A DNA stretch of 64,000 bases from Mya arenaria (GCF_026914265.1 NC_069135.1:31405256-31469255), one strand, 5' to 3'; positions 1 through 12,112 are shown, numbered from the stretch's first letter. Notes: a model not told the origin generated them from the letters alone. Numbers and translations are program-made.

Positions 1-2058
1 TAAAACACAATGTACTTAAGGCAACAAATTATAGTTACAGGTAACAATAATTACTTTTTTTCATCGTGGTAACATTTGATACAAGAAACTATAAATGTTT
101 CAATACAACAACTGTTGACAAGATATTAAAGTTAAATGGCGTATATTTCTTCATACATAAAGGTGATATTACTTCCACTTGTTTTGAATAATACATGCAA
201 AATATATTCTATTCAAGTATTACGGGTTAAATAACGTTACTTTTTATTCGAAATTAACGGTTTCTATCTCTTTTAAATTTCTTAATCATGTCTTTGTCTT
301 TATCTTTCTGAAAATATATTCCAATTGAATGTGCAGGAACTGATTGCACACGATACATTTCTACATGACTGACCAATATAGCGATGCCAAATCACTTTCA
401 TCTGTTTGGGAACATACATATCGTAGTGAATGAATGTAGTCTTATTTATTGCAAATTAATTTAATTAAATGAAATGGCAAAAACAGGGCCCGTAGATTTA
501 AGTAAAGATATGTTTGATTTAACGACGCTGGTTCAGGTCATCAAATTGACAAAACAATCAAGGCATTATCACAAAAAAGTCGTCCATGAACTTAACGTAT
601 AAGAACTCCGTCCACAGCGAATTTATTTCTTGTTTCTTCGATATCATTTACTGCTATGTCTTATTTATGTTAGTGATGCGCGAACTAAGAATACAGAAAC
701 AACCGGTAGAAGGGAATGTTGACAATAAAGCATTTACCATTGTTGTCAATGAACAGTCCCGATCAAACCGAGACTGCTGATTGTATCGAGTGCTTCAGGG
801 TGATCTCCCTTTCAGATTCTATATAACACAAACATAGATGCATCTTCATCTTATATAGAAATTACCATATATAAGTAAACATATAATGTTCGTGAATGCA
901 TATTATATATATTTCTAGATATAGTTCTCACTTATGTGACATGTTCAGTTATAGTGCTTTCGGTATCCGCGTTTTACACTTAAACCAGAAATTAACATCT
1001 GATAAAGTCTAAAGTACTCCGAATCGTATGATATTTATAAAGAGTACATGTTATATTGTGGATAAGACAACACTTTGTATTCAAGCAAAATAGTTACAAA
1101 TGGTAATGTTTCTATTATAAGAAAAAGTCGGCAAAAAGGAGTGAACTGGTATGCGTTTCAAAATAATCCTGTCAAACTGGTTTATCAATACCTTATTGGT
1201 GCTTTATTAGATACCTGAGTGCCATAAACATGCAAAACAGTACTATGCATTTATTATTTTAATCTTGAGTCAAATGATAAAATATATGTATTATAAGGGA
1301 AAAAAACGTTGTTGATCGTGATTTGGGTTGATAATTGCCGCAGTAAAAAAGTTTTCATCTCACTTTGGCAACCAAAAGCCATACAACAATAAATATAATC
1401 TGACACGGGTTTTTGTTTTAAAAAATCAATTTAGTAGCACAGTATTGATGTACATTTGGAAAGCGTTAAAAGCATGACAAGCAAAATACATCAGATAACA
1501 CCGGACCCGATACGATACACAGACAATCTGAAGACGTGCTCCCAATTCTGTAAAGGCTCAGGGTTATCGCTAGCTTTATTTATCTGCACGAAGTTACAAT
1601 GTGAACAATATTGATTGAATTTTATTTTTGTAATACTAAAACGGTGATAAGATACCGAACATTTTAAGCATGTGGATTAAGCGTCGATGCCAGACATTAA
1701 TTAAGCCAGTGAAGAGAATATGTGTTAATAAACGGATAAACTGATACTATTTTGTTGCATGAGAACACATTCGACAATGAGAATATCAATGTAAAGTTTA
1801 ACACAATATTTAAACCGACATTTTTAAATCAAGCCATCAAAGGGATTGGGCCACGAGTTTTGCCAACATCGGTTACTGCCCTCTCTCGAAACGCCGAACA
1901 CTATTCCAAGACAAAGTGTTTTATAACAAAAAACAGTCAGATGGATTATTGATATTGCATTGTTCAAGTGGAAAAAACATTATACCGGAAGTTGTAGAGA
2001 AAGGCGTGTGAGAGAAAGAGAGATCGAGAGAAGATGAACTCCTGATACCGATTGTTTA
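1..2058. other. 5' flank of TRIM-like copy A, no gene seen
   Basis: No convincing coding region is visible. The stretch 490-800 aligns by eye with the 5' flanks of the other array copies: it shares the string ending in CATGAACTTAACGTA and the following CGTCCACAG with 9640-9900 and 28735-28980. A short block near 1550-1690 (ATCGCTAGCTTTAT, ATGTGGATTAAGCGTCG) matches 10155-10275. It is therefore the upstream part of the duplicated unit and probably includes the promoter. Bases 1-480 show nothing I can name. Confidence 0.6.
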
Positions 2059-2059
2059 T

Positions 2060-2390
2060 TAGATAAAACGTTGGGAAATCTTAATAAAACGTTGAACTTT
2101 ACTAAAGATCAGGACGTTTTCCTCCTCTGAAAGGTTGTTAAAACCAAATATCAATTTTTTTGTACTAAGCGGTTGGATTTTTCGAGTATATCTGAAAAGA
2201 TTTAATAGCTGGTCGGCGAAAAAAGAAATGTTTAACATCTTCATCTACATTGCAATTGATACAGAGTGGAGAGTCTCGATGGTGGTTATCAAAAAAGTCG
2301 GAATTTAGGTCACTGCTAAAGTTTTAAAGTTGCGCATGATATACCGAGGAACTGTGTTCACCACAAAGATAACACGATGGGACGGAGGTT
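2060..2390 (-). mobile_element. LINE 3'-end remnant (ORF2 C-terminus)
   Basis: Reading the minus strand gives pieces that resemble the cysteine-rich C-terminus of non-LTR retrotransposon ORF2 proteins: HAQL, SSDLNSDFF, then SPLCINCNVDEDVKHFFF, followed about 40 residues later by a stretch ending in KVQRFIKISQRF. In many LINEs the C-x-C-x-x-x-EDxxHF block is followed by just such a tail. The fragment is about 330 bp with in-frame stops, so it is dead. It lies just upstream of copy A and has no counterpart before copies B, D or E, which suggests insertion after the array formed. Family assignment beyond LINE is not possible by eye. Confidence 0.6.
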
Positions 2391-2612
2391 TGTTTAAATT
2401 TATCTTTTAATTGACGCTTGACAATAGAAAGAATTGATGTCTTATTTCTATATTTAAGGAATTCTATAATGACAAAAATGATAGTATCGTAGAACAATTG
2501 TATATTTCTAGGCGTCTATTCAATGTATTAAATTTTTCATTATTTTTCAGATTATAAGGATAAGAATCATTGACTGTGCTGGAAAAAAAAACTGTTAAGA
2601 GTTTATTTTAGC

Positions 2613-4391
2613 ATGGAGAGCAAGCTTTGTGACCCGTGCCGTTTCGATGAAACAGAAGAGAAAGCAACTGGGTTTTGCCTTGATTGTGTGGAATATCTAT
2701 GTTCTGCATGTAGTCGAGATCATAGAAAAAATAAGATAACCAGAACCCATACTATCCTTAAAGATGAAGATATGCCTTCTGATGTGAGTACCTTCGCCTC
2801 GATGAAGACGATGACTAAATGCAAAGTACATCCAGACAGGACTGTTGAATACAAATGTTCAACTCATGATGAATTAATATGCGTTTCCTGTTTCGCGAAA
2901 GCTCACCGACAGTGTCAAACTATTGATGAATTGACTGTTGAAAGAACTGAAAAACAGTTGCAAAGTGTGGCCCAACAAACGAAACGATTGCAAAAAGAGA
3001 TACAGGAAGTTGGAGATGCCCGTCTAAGAATGAAGCAAATGCTGAAGGAAAATTTAGTTAATCTAGAAAGATTTTGTGATAAGCATGCTGCGGGTATGAA
3101 AGAACGCATAGATACTCTGAATGACAAATTGAAAGAAAACATTCGTAGTAAGATCGGTGGCCAAGTGTCGAGCAACGAAGGAGATGTTGACGCGGTAAAG
3201 TCTTTACAAAATGAGCTAAGCGAGAAAATAAAACTTGTCAACGATACACAGAAATATGGGAACGCGAACGAGCAAGAGGCAGTATTCAGACGGACTGAAA
3301 ACAATTTGAAGGAAATAGAAAGTCAAGTACAAAGTTTTCAAAGGAAACAGTCTATACTCTACAAGGTTTTGCCGGATCCGAATCTAGAAAAGTTGAGCGA
3401 CTTAGGTCAAATACATGAATTAGACGCCGAAGAGATGACAGTTTTATGTGAACAAGAAATCGCAAGTTGTTCGAGTGAAGAAGTCGTTGATGAGAAGAAT
3501 AAAGAACGTCTAGAAAAAGGTACATTTCGTTCTGGTGTTCCACATGTTACAAAGTTCACTTTTGACCACAATGCAATTTTGAGTGGCAGATGTGTGGATT
3601 TAAATCCATTGGTTTCTCAGAGTTGTACTATTGCTTCATTAGATTGTTTACCAGATGGAAGTATATTAGTCCTTGATGATGTCAACAAACGACTTGTTGT
3701 TTTAAATTCAGGACTTGGCAGTGTCTTTTGTTTCCTATTTCATGAGAAACCGGTTAATTTTTGCGTTCAGCCAACAACGGACAAATCTAAACGTTACATT
3801 TGTGTTTGTTTCCAAGGCCCCAGCGGTAGCAAGCGATTGATGTATTATGCCGTTAACAAAGGAAACGTTACCATTGATCGTGGGTTCGCTACAAGACTTA
3901 ATCCAATTAATGTCTCTCCCCTGTGGTATCAGACACTTGTTTTCTGTGACCGAGAAAGCGTTGATAATATAGAAATCAGAGTAATGTCAGACGGCAAAAT
4001 AGTCGGCACCTCAAGCGTCACGCAAAAAGCACGGAAAGTTCGTGTGTTTGAAATGTCTAAAGAACCTGCGATATTTATCCTGGAGAGAAATGCTGTATCT
4101 GTGTATGGTATCAACAAATCTAAACAGCTTTTTCCTCATACAGACTGGCATATTGACCTAGAAGGAGGAGAACCAACAGATGTTACTGTTGATGAAAAGA
4201 ATGTATATATATGCTGTGTAAATATGAATTGTGTATACAAAATCTCAATAAATGATAAATCAAAAAGCAAAGTTATAATTGAGAATATTAAACAGCCGGT
4301 TGCAATTTGTTATGACAAAAGAAACAACCAATTAGTTGTTGGATGCAGGGGATCACCAGTACTTTACGCATTCACGCTTCCATTAAATTGA
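2613..4391 (+). CDS. RING-less TRIM-like protein, copy A (intact)
   Basis: This 592-residue single-exon ORF is the only unbroken member of the tandem array. Two B-box-type zinc fingers come first: C6/C9/C22/C25/C30/C33/H37/H46, then C70/H73/C82/H85/C90/C93/H98/C101. A long coiled coil covers about residues 105-255, and an acidic linker (EEVVDEKNKERLEK) leads to a C-terminal six-bladed NHL-like propeller at about 320-592, with repeats such as LDCLPDGSILVLDD and EPTDVTVDEKNVYICC. There is no RING, so ubiquitin ligase activity is not predicted; TRIM-like proteins of this layout are scaffolds or oligomers, often in innate immunity. The start is the first ATG after a TTTATTTTAG tract that could be a splice acceptor, so a non-coding 5' exon is possible. 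The cellular partner is unknown. Confidence 0.88.
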   Translation: MESKLCDPCRFDETEEKATGFCLDCVEYLCSACSRDHRKNKITRTHTILKDEDMPSDVSTFASMKTMTKCKVHPDRTVEYKCSTHDELICVSCFAKAHRQCQTIDELTVERTEKQLQSVAQQTKRLQKEIQEVGDARLRMKQMLKENLVNLERFCDKHAAGMKERIDTLNDKLKENIRSKIGGQVSSNEGDVDAVKSLQNELSEKIKLVNDTQKYGNANEQEAVFRRTENNLKEIESQVQSFQRKQSILYKVLPDPNLEKLSDLGQIHELDAEEMTVLCEQEIASCSSEEVVDEKNKERLEKGTFRSGVPHVTKFTFDHNAILSGRCVDLNPLVSQSCTIASLDCLPDGSILVLDDVNKRLVVLNSGLGSVFCFLFHEKPVNFCVQPTTDKSKRYICVCFQGPSGSKRLMYYAVNKGNVTIDRGFATRLNPINVSPLWYQTLVFCDRESVDNIEIRVMSDGKIVGTSSVTQKARKVRVFEMSKEPAIFILERNAVSVYGINKSKQLFPHTDWHIDLEGGEPTDVTVDEKNVYICCVNMNCVYKISINDKSKSKVIIENIKQPVAICYDKRNNQLVVGCRGSPVLYAFTLPLN

Positions 4392-4451
4392 ATTTTGTTG
4401 TTGTTTGAATTAACTACTTGAGAGAAAGTGCTCGTATTTTCGTATTTTTGG

Positions 4452-4705
4452 TGATGGTACTATGACTGTTGGGAGAAAAACTGTATCGGTGTATTACGTT
4501 TAAGGCATTATTTTCTCATTGATGTTCAATATTTCGGGGAAAATGTTCATATATGGTGTGATGAATTTGGTAAATCAATGACAGCTCTAGATTGAACATA
4601 TTAGTCCAACAATTGCTCTTTGTCTCGACAAAGGAAAAACAATTGCTTAACAATATTTGTTGTTTGCAGGGGATCAACAGTGTGATACGCAATGGTTATA
4701 GTTTT
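4452..4705 (+). pseudogene. Propeller remnant downstream of copy A
   Basis: The 3' flank of copy A realigns to the 3' coding end of the same gene. TTGGGAGAAAAACTGTATCG matches the coding stretch around ATCCTGGAGAGAAATGCTGT, then come GAACATATTAGTCCAACAAT, CTCGACAAAGG and TTGCAGGGGATCAAC, in the same order as the last third of the propeller-coding region. It has lost all reading frame. The same ghost follows copies B, C, D and E. Confidence 0.65.
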
Positions 4706-5012
4706 ATTTTTAGTGTTCTAAATATTAAGGCGGAAGGCCTGGAGCCAATGTTTATAAATGAATGAATGACTAATGAATATATGGTGGGCGATTTCGTCGG
4801 AAGCATCCTAAACGATTAAATCACAATCTGTGCGTCGATGTTATACGCAGAGACATGAGCGTAAACTCTTAGTAAGTTAAATGATTTGAGAAACAATGAA
4901 CTACGTTATGTATGTTATGTATGTTGTATTGATTCTGTGTTTTTTTTCTGCATTTTACATTTGTTTGACAATATTTTAAGGACAATATTGAACTTGTTAG
5001 TCCCATTCTAAT

Positions 5013-5246
5013 TTTACTGACCGTTCCAAGGCGTACCTTGATAAACATACCTAGTTTATATATATATATAGTATCACTAAGTATGTATGCACTGCGCTGC
5101 TTGTGGAGTTTTGTGCTGTTCTTCCATGTTTCTTGTTTGTGAATTTTTATTTTTATGTTCTATGTCTTTGGCGTTTGCCCAGTGCCATTAAACCGGGTTT
5201 ATGTTTAAACTTTTCGCTACTGAGCTTGTTTCTGTAGCTTTTCGCA
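5013..5246 (+). mobile_element. Short interspersed repeat inserted in the A spacer
   Basis: The flanks of B and D read directly from CATTCTAATATACAG into TGATT[G/T]AATC. Here about 230 bp separates the two halves. The insert holds a T-rich stretch, then GTGCCATTAAACCGGGTTTA and CTACTGAGCTTGTTTCTGTA. A related sequence (TCTCTAAACAGGGTTCGTG, then CTACTGGGCTTGAATCTGTA) lies at 31480-31630. Presence at two unlinked places plus a clean empty site supports a SINE-like retroposon. No tRNA promoter boxes were found, so the class is uncertain. Confidence 0.5.
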
Positions 5247-5943
5247 TAAATATTGTGATTGAATCGTTAGAGTTTAAAATCTACCCTCATAAATGCCATC
5301 GTTCGACTCAAAGTTTGGCAGGTTGATTGTACATTGTAAAGTGGATTTATCCATTGCAATGGCTTTTATAATGTTCACCATGAACCCCTTTAAAGATTTG
5401 AAGTGACATAATTCGATATCCAGTCAAAGCGCGCCTTGATCATATGAGTATCCGTGCCCGCCGCATTATTGTATTACAAATGCAATCAATATTTTAGTAA
5501 CTAGGGTATCAAAATAAAAACGCTGTAGGGTAGGACAAGATGTTTGCGCTTAAAACAAAGTTCACTAAGATATTGCATGCCAAGCTTATTGTAAATAAAA
5601 TCAAATTCACATTAGAGAAATGTTTGTTATTTAAAACATCTAAAATATAATGCTAAAGCTAAAGCTCACAACAGAGATTAAATATAATGACCGTTTTTTA
5701 GCACTTTTTCTGAACCTATCCCACTTACATGCATATACTAGTATTCGCTGATAATAAAATCTGTCCAACAGAGGTACAACATATTTACATTCGTCATGAA
5801 GTACCGGCGTGAATACCCTGTAAACATACTCTTGATAACTTCTTTAATGATTGTAAAGAAGCCTATTAAGATCACTTTGGACCGTTTGTTAAAAATAGTT
5901 TTTTTATATAAAGTTGTGGTAAAAGAACGGTTCTGATAAAATG

Positions 5944-6118
5944 AGGTTCATGATTTAATTTACATAATTCCACATGTCTATCATGTTTTACACTGAGGTT
6001 TTGCTCTTCATAATTGGAGGAAATAAATATATATATATTTATTTCCTCCAATTATGAAGAGCAAAACCTCAGTGTAAAACATGATAGACATGTGGAATTA
6101 TGTAAATTAAATCATGAA

Positions 6119-6121
<3 letters not shown>
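5944..6121. repeat. Perfect 178 bp palindrome
   Basis: The two 89-base arms are exact reverse complements (left arm 5944-6032, right arm 6033-6121) and meet at a TATATATATA centre with no spacer. The outer ends read AGGTTCATGATTT and AAATCATGAACCT. A 30-base TA tract follows immediately. The homologous site after copy D (about 20608-20660) has only one diverged arm, so the second arm is a local inverted duplication. Confidence 0.9.

Positions 6122-6150
<29 letters not shown>
6121..6150. repeat. (TA)15 microsatellite
   Basis: This uninterrupted TA dinucleotide run abuts the palindrome. It is absent at the homologous place after copy D. Confidence 0.95.
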
Positions 6151-6152
<2 letters not shown>

Positions 6153-8008
6153 ACCATGAAAGTAAGCAAAGTATATCAAATAGAAATTACAAGTTCGGTA
6201 TGTACGATTTTAAAGCCAATCCCTATCTGGGATTGATGTTAATAAATAATGTGTTTCATAGCTTACCTATTGATAGCAAAATATAAATTGTCACACAGAT
6301 ATCTATGTAGCGGACGTTGAGAACTTTGCACGGCGGGATAAAGATAAAAGTTTTTTGCATATGTTGGTAGCCTGGTCCTCTCATTGAAGAATCCGACTGA
6401 TGGTCTCGTGCCAACTTTGGTAGAAACGAGACATACAAGATGGCGACCAAGATAAAATGTACAATATTCGTACACTTATGTGTATGGGCAATACTTCTGG
6501 TCCAATGTGGCCTTTGTGAAATGTTTTATAAGCTGGTCAAAATCTAGGTTACTACGTCAAATCGTTATTCTTTATTCCAAACTGTTTCAAACAAATCCAC
6601 ATGTCATATCCAAAACCAGCCCTCTGCAGCCGTATATCATGTATTAAATGGATTTGTTCACCAACACATGATATCCGTGTCATCTACTTTGCCTAATCTG
6701 GCGGAGGATATCAATTCAACGAACTTGCTTGTTCAATTTTTAATATTTGAAGAATGGAAATATTCACATTAAAAGCGAAAAGACGAAAAAGGTTTGGTGT
6801 TGCCGTTATTTGGTTGCACTTCAGCTTAAAGATACCGAATTTAATTTCAAAGAAATGAGCATAAAACACGATATTTCTACCTTATGAGACTAAAGTAGAC
6901 CACAGTAAATCTTTTAGCATTCACCAATCATTTAATTTGTTTGTGCTTTCTGCATTAAAATACATGGTTACAATCTTGTTATCAGTAATTAATATTTTCC
7001 AAATTGATGTCTGTGAATAGGCCAGATGTGTATGTATTGATTTTCAATAATAGTGTCACTTTAAGTCATACAACTAATTCGATGTTTCAAATTTTTTTCT
7101 TTTCAAATTTCCTGCTCGCAAATCTAATACTGCATTTTTTTTAAAAATGAGTGCATTTTCTGAAACAGGTTCATAAACAAAACAAAAGCATTTTGAAGTA
7201 CACGTTGTTATTGATTATGAGCATTGGTTGATAACTGCGCCAATGGAAAATATGGTGGCGAAGGTGGCCATTCGGTTGAAATGTACAATAGTTATGCACT
7301 TCTGAGTATGAGTTGTCATCATTAGAAATCATTCCATATCTAGTATAACAGTGACGAAAATGTGTAATTATCTATTAAGTAAGTATATCAGGTCACATGT
7401 ATTCATAATTGTAGCTAACACTGCAGCCGAAAGTTCGAAGTTGATGAATTCCTAATGGACTTCTCCATTTGCATTAATGGCTTGTATGAAATCATCTAAA
7501 TGTTATGTTTTTATTAATTATATACTTTAAAGTATTTTTAAAGCATTTTGTACAAAATCACGTTCCAAAGGGGGTTCAAAAGAGCCGCCAAAATATCCAA
7601 TTAATACGTATCAAAACAAGTAGTACATATGGAAGTAGTAATACTGTATTATGAGAATTCACGACTTTCTACGGAAGACAATGGGTGAGATCAGGCTACG
7701 CTCGAGCTTAAGGACTGCTTTTCAGTTTGAAATAAATAGTGACACGTATTCAAACTTTCAAAATATTTGGGGCCATCCCTGATAAGGACTTTGCACGATT
7801 CCTTTAGAGTTACACAGATACCGTCAAAAAGAAATTCCCGTGATTTTTAAATTGTAGCACAATTTCCGGGCATTAATAACGCAACCCGGTAGTCTTTGTG
7901 GCAATTGATAGGCATCCTTAGTCGTACATATAGCGTTTTTGTTCTTGTTCCGTCGAATTACAATGCCAGTATTTGTATTCCCGTAATTGAGCAGTCCTAA
8001 GTGTTTCT

Positions 8009-8012
<4 letters not shown>

Positions 8013-8071
<59 letters not shown>
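8013..8071. repeat. (AT) microsatellite, about 59 bp
   Basis: This is a pure AT run between GTTTCTACAA and ACATTTGGGG. The homologous spot in the D-E spacer (about 27866-27880) reads TTTCTACAAAAAGATACATT without any run, so the expansion is specific to this copy. Confidence 0.95.
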
Positions 8072-8074
<3 letters not shown>

Positions 8075-9130
8075 TTGGGGAGATATTTTCCGGATTCATC
8101 ATTAATTCCTAAGCTTTGGTTATGAACATGTCGCTCAGAATCGCATTTCCGTCCTGGGATAATTGCCAGTAATTGGGGCCATGTTCTCCAGTCTAAAATT
8201 AAGACTTTTATCATAGAAAACACATCTTGGTAGCCATTTTGAACTTAGTATGGTCAGCAATGCCTTAGAATTACATATAAGTATTCCTGTTCAATTTAAA
8301 AAAATCTTTTCTGACTAAACACCAATCCACAAATCAGAAGACATTGGTCTTCTTTTCACAATGTGATGGCCATCTTGGACGCCATTTTGATTTTATCTAG
8401 TCCAAATACTGTTTGAATATCAAAAGTTGATTTTTATTCAACACAGTATGATTAAGATCAATTCTGACCAATCAATAAAGCGAATGTAGAAGTCCATCAG
8501 AAATTTTATAGTACATTTTGAATGACTCAATTTTTAATAATTTTGACCTGTAATTAAACAATATAATTATACAATCAAAGCTATTATTGATTTTGAAACT
8601 AAGAATGTGATTATGTACATATTTGCATAAATATTATACATATTGTACGCCATTTTGAATATCTCGTTTTAATCAAAAGTGGCGCGAGTTTTGATTCTTG
8701 TATAAATATCTTATATCGTTTCAATCGTCTTTGCGTGCGTCCGTATGTATGTTTACGTGTGATGTCGCCCGGTTAGTTTGGGATTATTAGCCATGAATTG
8801 CTTAACTTCCTCAAACGTTTTAGAAGTGTACTAGGGGTTAACACGAGTTTACGGATACAACAACTTTTTTCGTAGAGGTCACTTTTGATATTACGTATTA
8901 CATGTATAAATGTTTAATACAGGCTTTAAATGTTTCCGGGCGATTGACAAGATATTACTTGATAACAAGTAAAATGTCGTATGTTCCTTTAGACCTGGTG
9001 TAATGTTGTTAGTGTAATGTATATAACAGACCGAAAACGGGATGGTTTAATATAGCCTAATTGCATTCATACAGATACGCACACGACCTAGAATCTAATC
9101 AATAACTGAACTATAAACATACATGCAACT

Positions 9131-10346
9131 GTTAGCCAGAGGCGGGCTTATCATACACAGAGGCTGGTTTATCAATACTGAGCTCTGGTTGGCCACTACA
9201 CCTGGGAGTAAGAATGATTCTTATTTGTCCCATTTTAGATTTGAAAATGTAATAATAACTTGTAAAGAAACAACACACATCTCGCCTTAAATTCACAATC
9301 CTGAGACCCATGCCGGTGACATTTTTCACGAAAAAAGGTAGACCTCAAAGTGTGCATTCTATAATGATATAGACACAAAATAGTGCAAAATGTCCATTTT
9401 CTTATTATTTACATCTAAACCTTTCAACTAATACCAAAATTGTCATTTTTCGTAAATATTCTGGCTGTAAGGCATTCCAGCGAGAAATATTGGTGTTTAT
9501 TTTCTTGCTTTAAGCACGAAACTTTGAGTTGCCACTTTCCAATTGGCATTGTCTGCAGAGGCAGGAACAGTCGATGTAAGTTGACAATTTAATCTAAGGC
9601 CTACTTTCAAGGTTTAGATCATTTGATAATAACAAAGGACAAAACAAACAAAGCATTATCACGAAACACTCTTTCATGAACTTAACGTACATGAACTTCG
9701 TCCTTCGTCCACAGTGTATATATTTATTTTGACCATTCGTTATCATTTACTGATATGATATTATCATGTTCAAGATACGTGAAATATAATACAACACATG
9801 CTTTTCCATGGGAGTGATGACAATGTTGCATCAGCCATTGTTGTCAATGAACATTCTCACTCAACTGCTGTTACCATAGGGTAGATTGGATTTTATGCTA
9901 GCAAAGGATCTCTTTTAGATTGTATGTAACAAAAACATAGTTGCACCATCAGCATTTTGCAAAAGTTGACATATGAGTGAACTAATTGATATCAGAGCAT
10001 GGATGTTTATCAATTTATATCAATTTATGAATTCATATCAGTTAATCATTGAAACATGGTATATATTTGAATAGCAAAGGAAATTGAATAGCACAGTATT
10101 AAATTACACAATACATACAGAAAATACTGTAGACAATTATATGCTATTGGGGATATCGTTAGCTTTATCAGCCGAGACGTTATAAAATTCATTTTAGCGG
10201 TGCAAATATTAACTGGGCTTTGAAAATTGAGGCAATATCAAAACAGTTCTTTAAATGTGGATTAAACGTCGGTGTTGAACAGAAATGATGGAAACAATGA
10301 AATACGATTTTATGGCCGTATGAACTGTTTTAGATTTTTCACTACT
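9131..10346. other. 5' flank of copy B
   Basis: No gene is seen. The segment matches 28330-29428 upstream of copy E almost throughout: GGGAGTAAGAAT[G/T]ATTCTTATT, TTTTCGTAAATA, GCATTATCACG, GATATCGTTAGCTTTATCAG and TTAACTGGGCTTTGAA. It is shared with copy A only in the part equivalent to 490-800. It probably holds the promoter of the B/E type of gene. Confidence 0.65.
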
Positions 10347-12112
10347 ATGGAGCACAATCTTTGTGACCCGTGTGATTTCGACGGAACGGAAGAGAAAGCA
10401 ATTGCGTTTTGCGTTAAGTGTGTTGAATATCTATGTTCTACATGTAGTCGACATCACAGAAGAAATAAGATAACCAGAACCCATACTATCCTTAAAGACG
10501 AAGATATGCCTTCTGATGTGAGTTCCTTCGCCTCGATGAAGACGATGACAAAATGCAAGGTACATCCAGAACGGACTGTTGAATACAAATGTTCAAGTCA
10601 TGATTAATTAATATGCGTTTCCTGTTTCGCGAAAGCTCACCGACAGTGTCAAACTATTGATGAATTGACTGTTGAAAGAACTGAAAAAGATTTGGAGAGT
10701 GTGGACCAACAAACGAAACGATTGCAAAAAGAGATACAGGAAGTTGGAGATGCCCGTCTAAGAATGGAGCAAATGCTGAAGGAAAATTTAGTTAATCTAG
10801 AAAGATTTTGTGATATGCATACTGCGGGTATGAAAGAACGTATAGATACTCTGAATGACAAATTGAAAGAAAACATTCGCAGTTCAATCAGTGATCAAAT
10901 GACAAGCAACGAAGAAGACATTGACGCGATGAGTTCTTTACAAGACGGGCTAAGAACAAAATTAAAACTTGTCAACGATTCACAGAAATTCGGGACCGCG
11001 AGCGAGCAAGAGGCAGTATTCAAATGGACTGAAAACAATTTGAAGGAAGTAGAATGTCAAGTACAAAGTTTTCAAAGGAAAACGTCTAAACTCTACAAGT
11101 TTTTGCCGGATCCGAGTCTAGAAAAGTTGAGTGACTTAGGTCAAATACATGAACTAGACGACGAAGAAATGGCAGTTTTATATGAACAAGAAATCGCAAG
11201 TTGTTCGAGCGAAGAAGTCGTTGATGAGAAGAATAAAGAACTTCCAGAAATGTATACAACTTGTTCTGGTGTTCCACATTTTACAGAGTTCTCTTTTGAC
11301 CACAATGCAATTTTGAGTTGCAGATATGTGGATTTAAATCCATTGATTGGTCAGAGTTGTAGCATTGCTTCATTAGATTGTTTACCAGATGGAAGAATAT
11401 TGGTCCTTGATGATGTCAACAAAAGACTTGTCGTTCTTAATGCAGAACTTGGAAGTGTCTTTTGTTACTCAATTCATGAGAAACCGGCTAGTTTTTGCGT
11501 TCAGCCAACAACGGACAAATCTAAAGATAATATTTGTGTTTTTTTCAGTTGCACTAACGCTATCAAGCGACTTTCGTATTTTGTCGTTAATAAAGAAAAC
11601 GTAACGGTTCTTCGTGGGTGCTTTACAAAACATCAACCAGTTAATGTCTCTCCCTTGGGATATCAGACAGTTGTTTTCTGTGACCGAAAAAGCGTTGATT
11701 ATTTAGAAATCAGAGAAATGAAAAACTGCAAAATAGTCGGCATCTCAAATGTGACACAAAAAGCACGAAAAGTTCGTGTGATTGAAATGTCTAAAGAACC
11801 TGCGATACTTATCTTGGAGAGAAATGCTGTATCTTTGCATGGTCTCGACAAATCTAAACAGCTAATTCCTCATACAGACTAGGAGGAGGAGAACCAACAG
11901 ATGTTACTGCTAATGAAAATAATGTATATATATGTTGTGTAAATATGAATTGTGTATACAAAATCTCACTAAATGATAAATCAAAGAGCAAAGTTATCAT
12001 TGGGAATTTAGAACAGCCGGTTGCTATTTGTTATGACAAAAGTAACAATCAATTAGTTGTTGGATGTAGGGGATCACCACTACTTTACGCATTCACGCTT
12101 CCTTTAAATTGA
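10347..12112 (+). pseudogene. RING-less TRIM-like protein, copy B (broken)
   Basis: The start MEHNLCDPCDFDGTEE matches copy E, while the coiled coil (TKRLQKEIQEVGDARLRM, then NLVNLERFCD) matches copy A. Both B-boxes, the coiled coil and the propeller can be traced to the final LPLN and stop at 12110-12112. Two breaks are visible. A GAA-to-TAA nonsense change inside B-box 2 (codon after SSHD, about 10606) leaves 405 residues open downstream. A 13-base deletion relative to copy A at about 11880 shifts the last 75 codons. An upstream in-frame ATG at 10272 exists, but the one at 10347 matches the start of copy A. Function is presumably lost, though a propeller-containing fragment could still be translated. 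Confidence 0.85.

Larger units (their letters stand above)
4706..9130. repeat. A-B spacer, homologous to the D-E spacer
   Basis: There is no gene here. The spacer aligns in large blocks with 19750-21320 and then with 26570-28380, interrupted there by mobile DNA. Landmarks shared with D include GAAGGCCTGG followed by TAAATGAATGAATG, GTACCGGCGTGAATAC, AGCGGACGTTGAGAACTTTG and TGTTTCCGGGCGATTGACAA. The first 1.3 kb also matches the flank after B (12400-13440). Differences specific to this copy are a 230 bp insert near 5013-5245, a palindrome at 5944-6121 and two TA-repeat tracts. Confidence 0.75.

Noticed and set aside
2915-3304. 129-codon antisense frame within copy A
   Set aside because: It is the complement of the coiled-coil coding region; the same antisense frame appears in copy B only because the sense strand is conserved.
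6014-6286. 90-codon frame spanning the palindrome
   Set aside because: It reads through the palindrome and TA repeat; no coding signal and no match in the homologous spacer.
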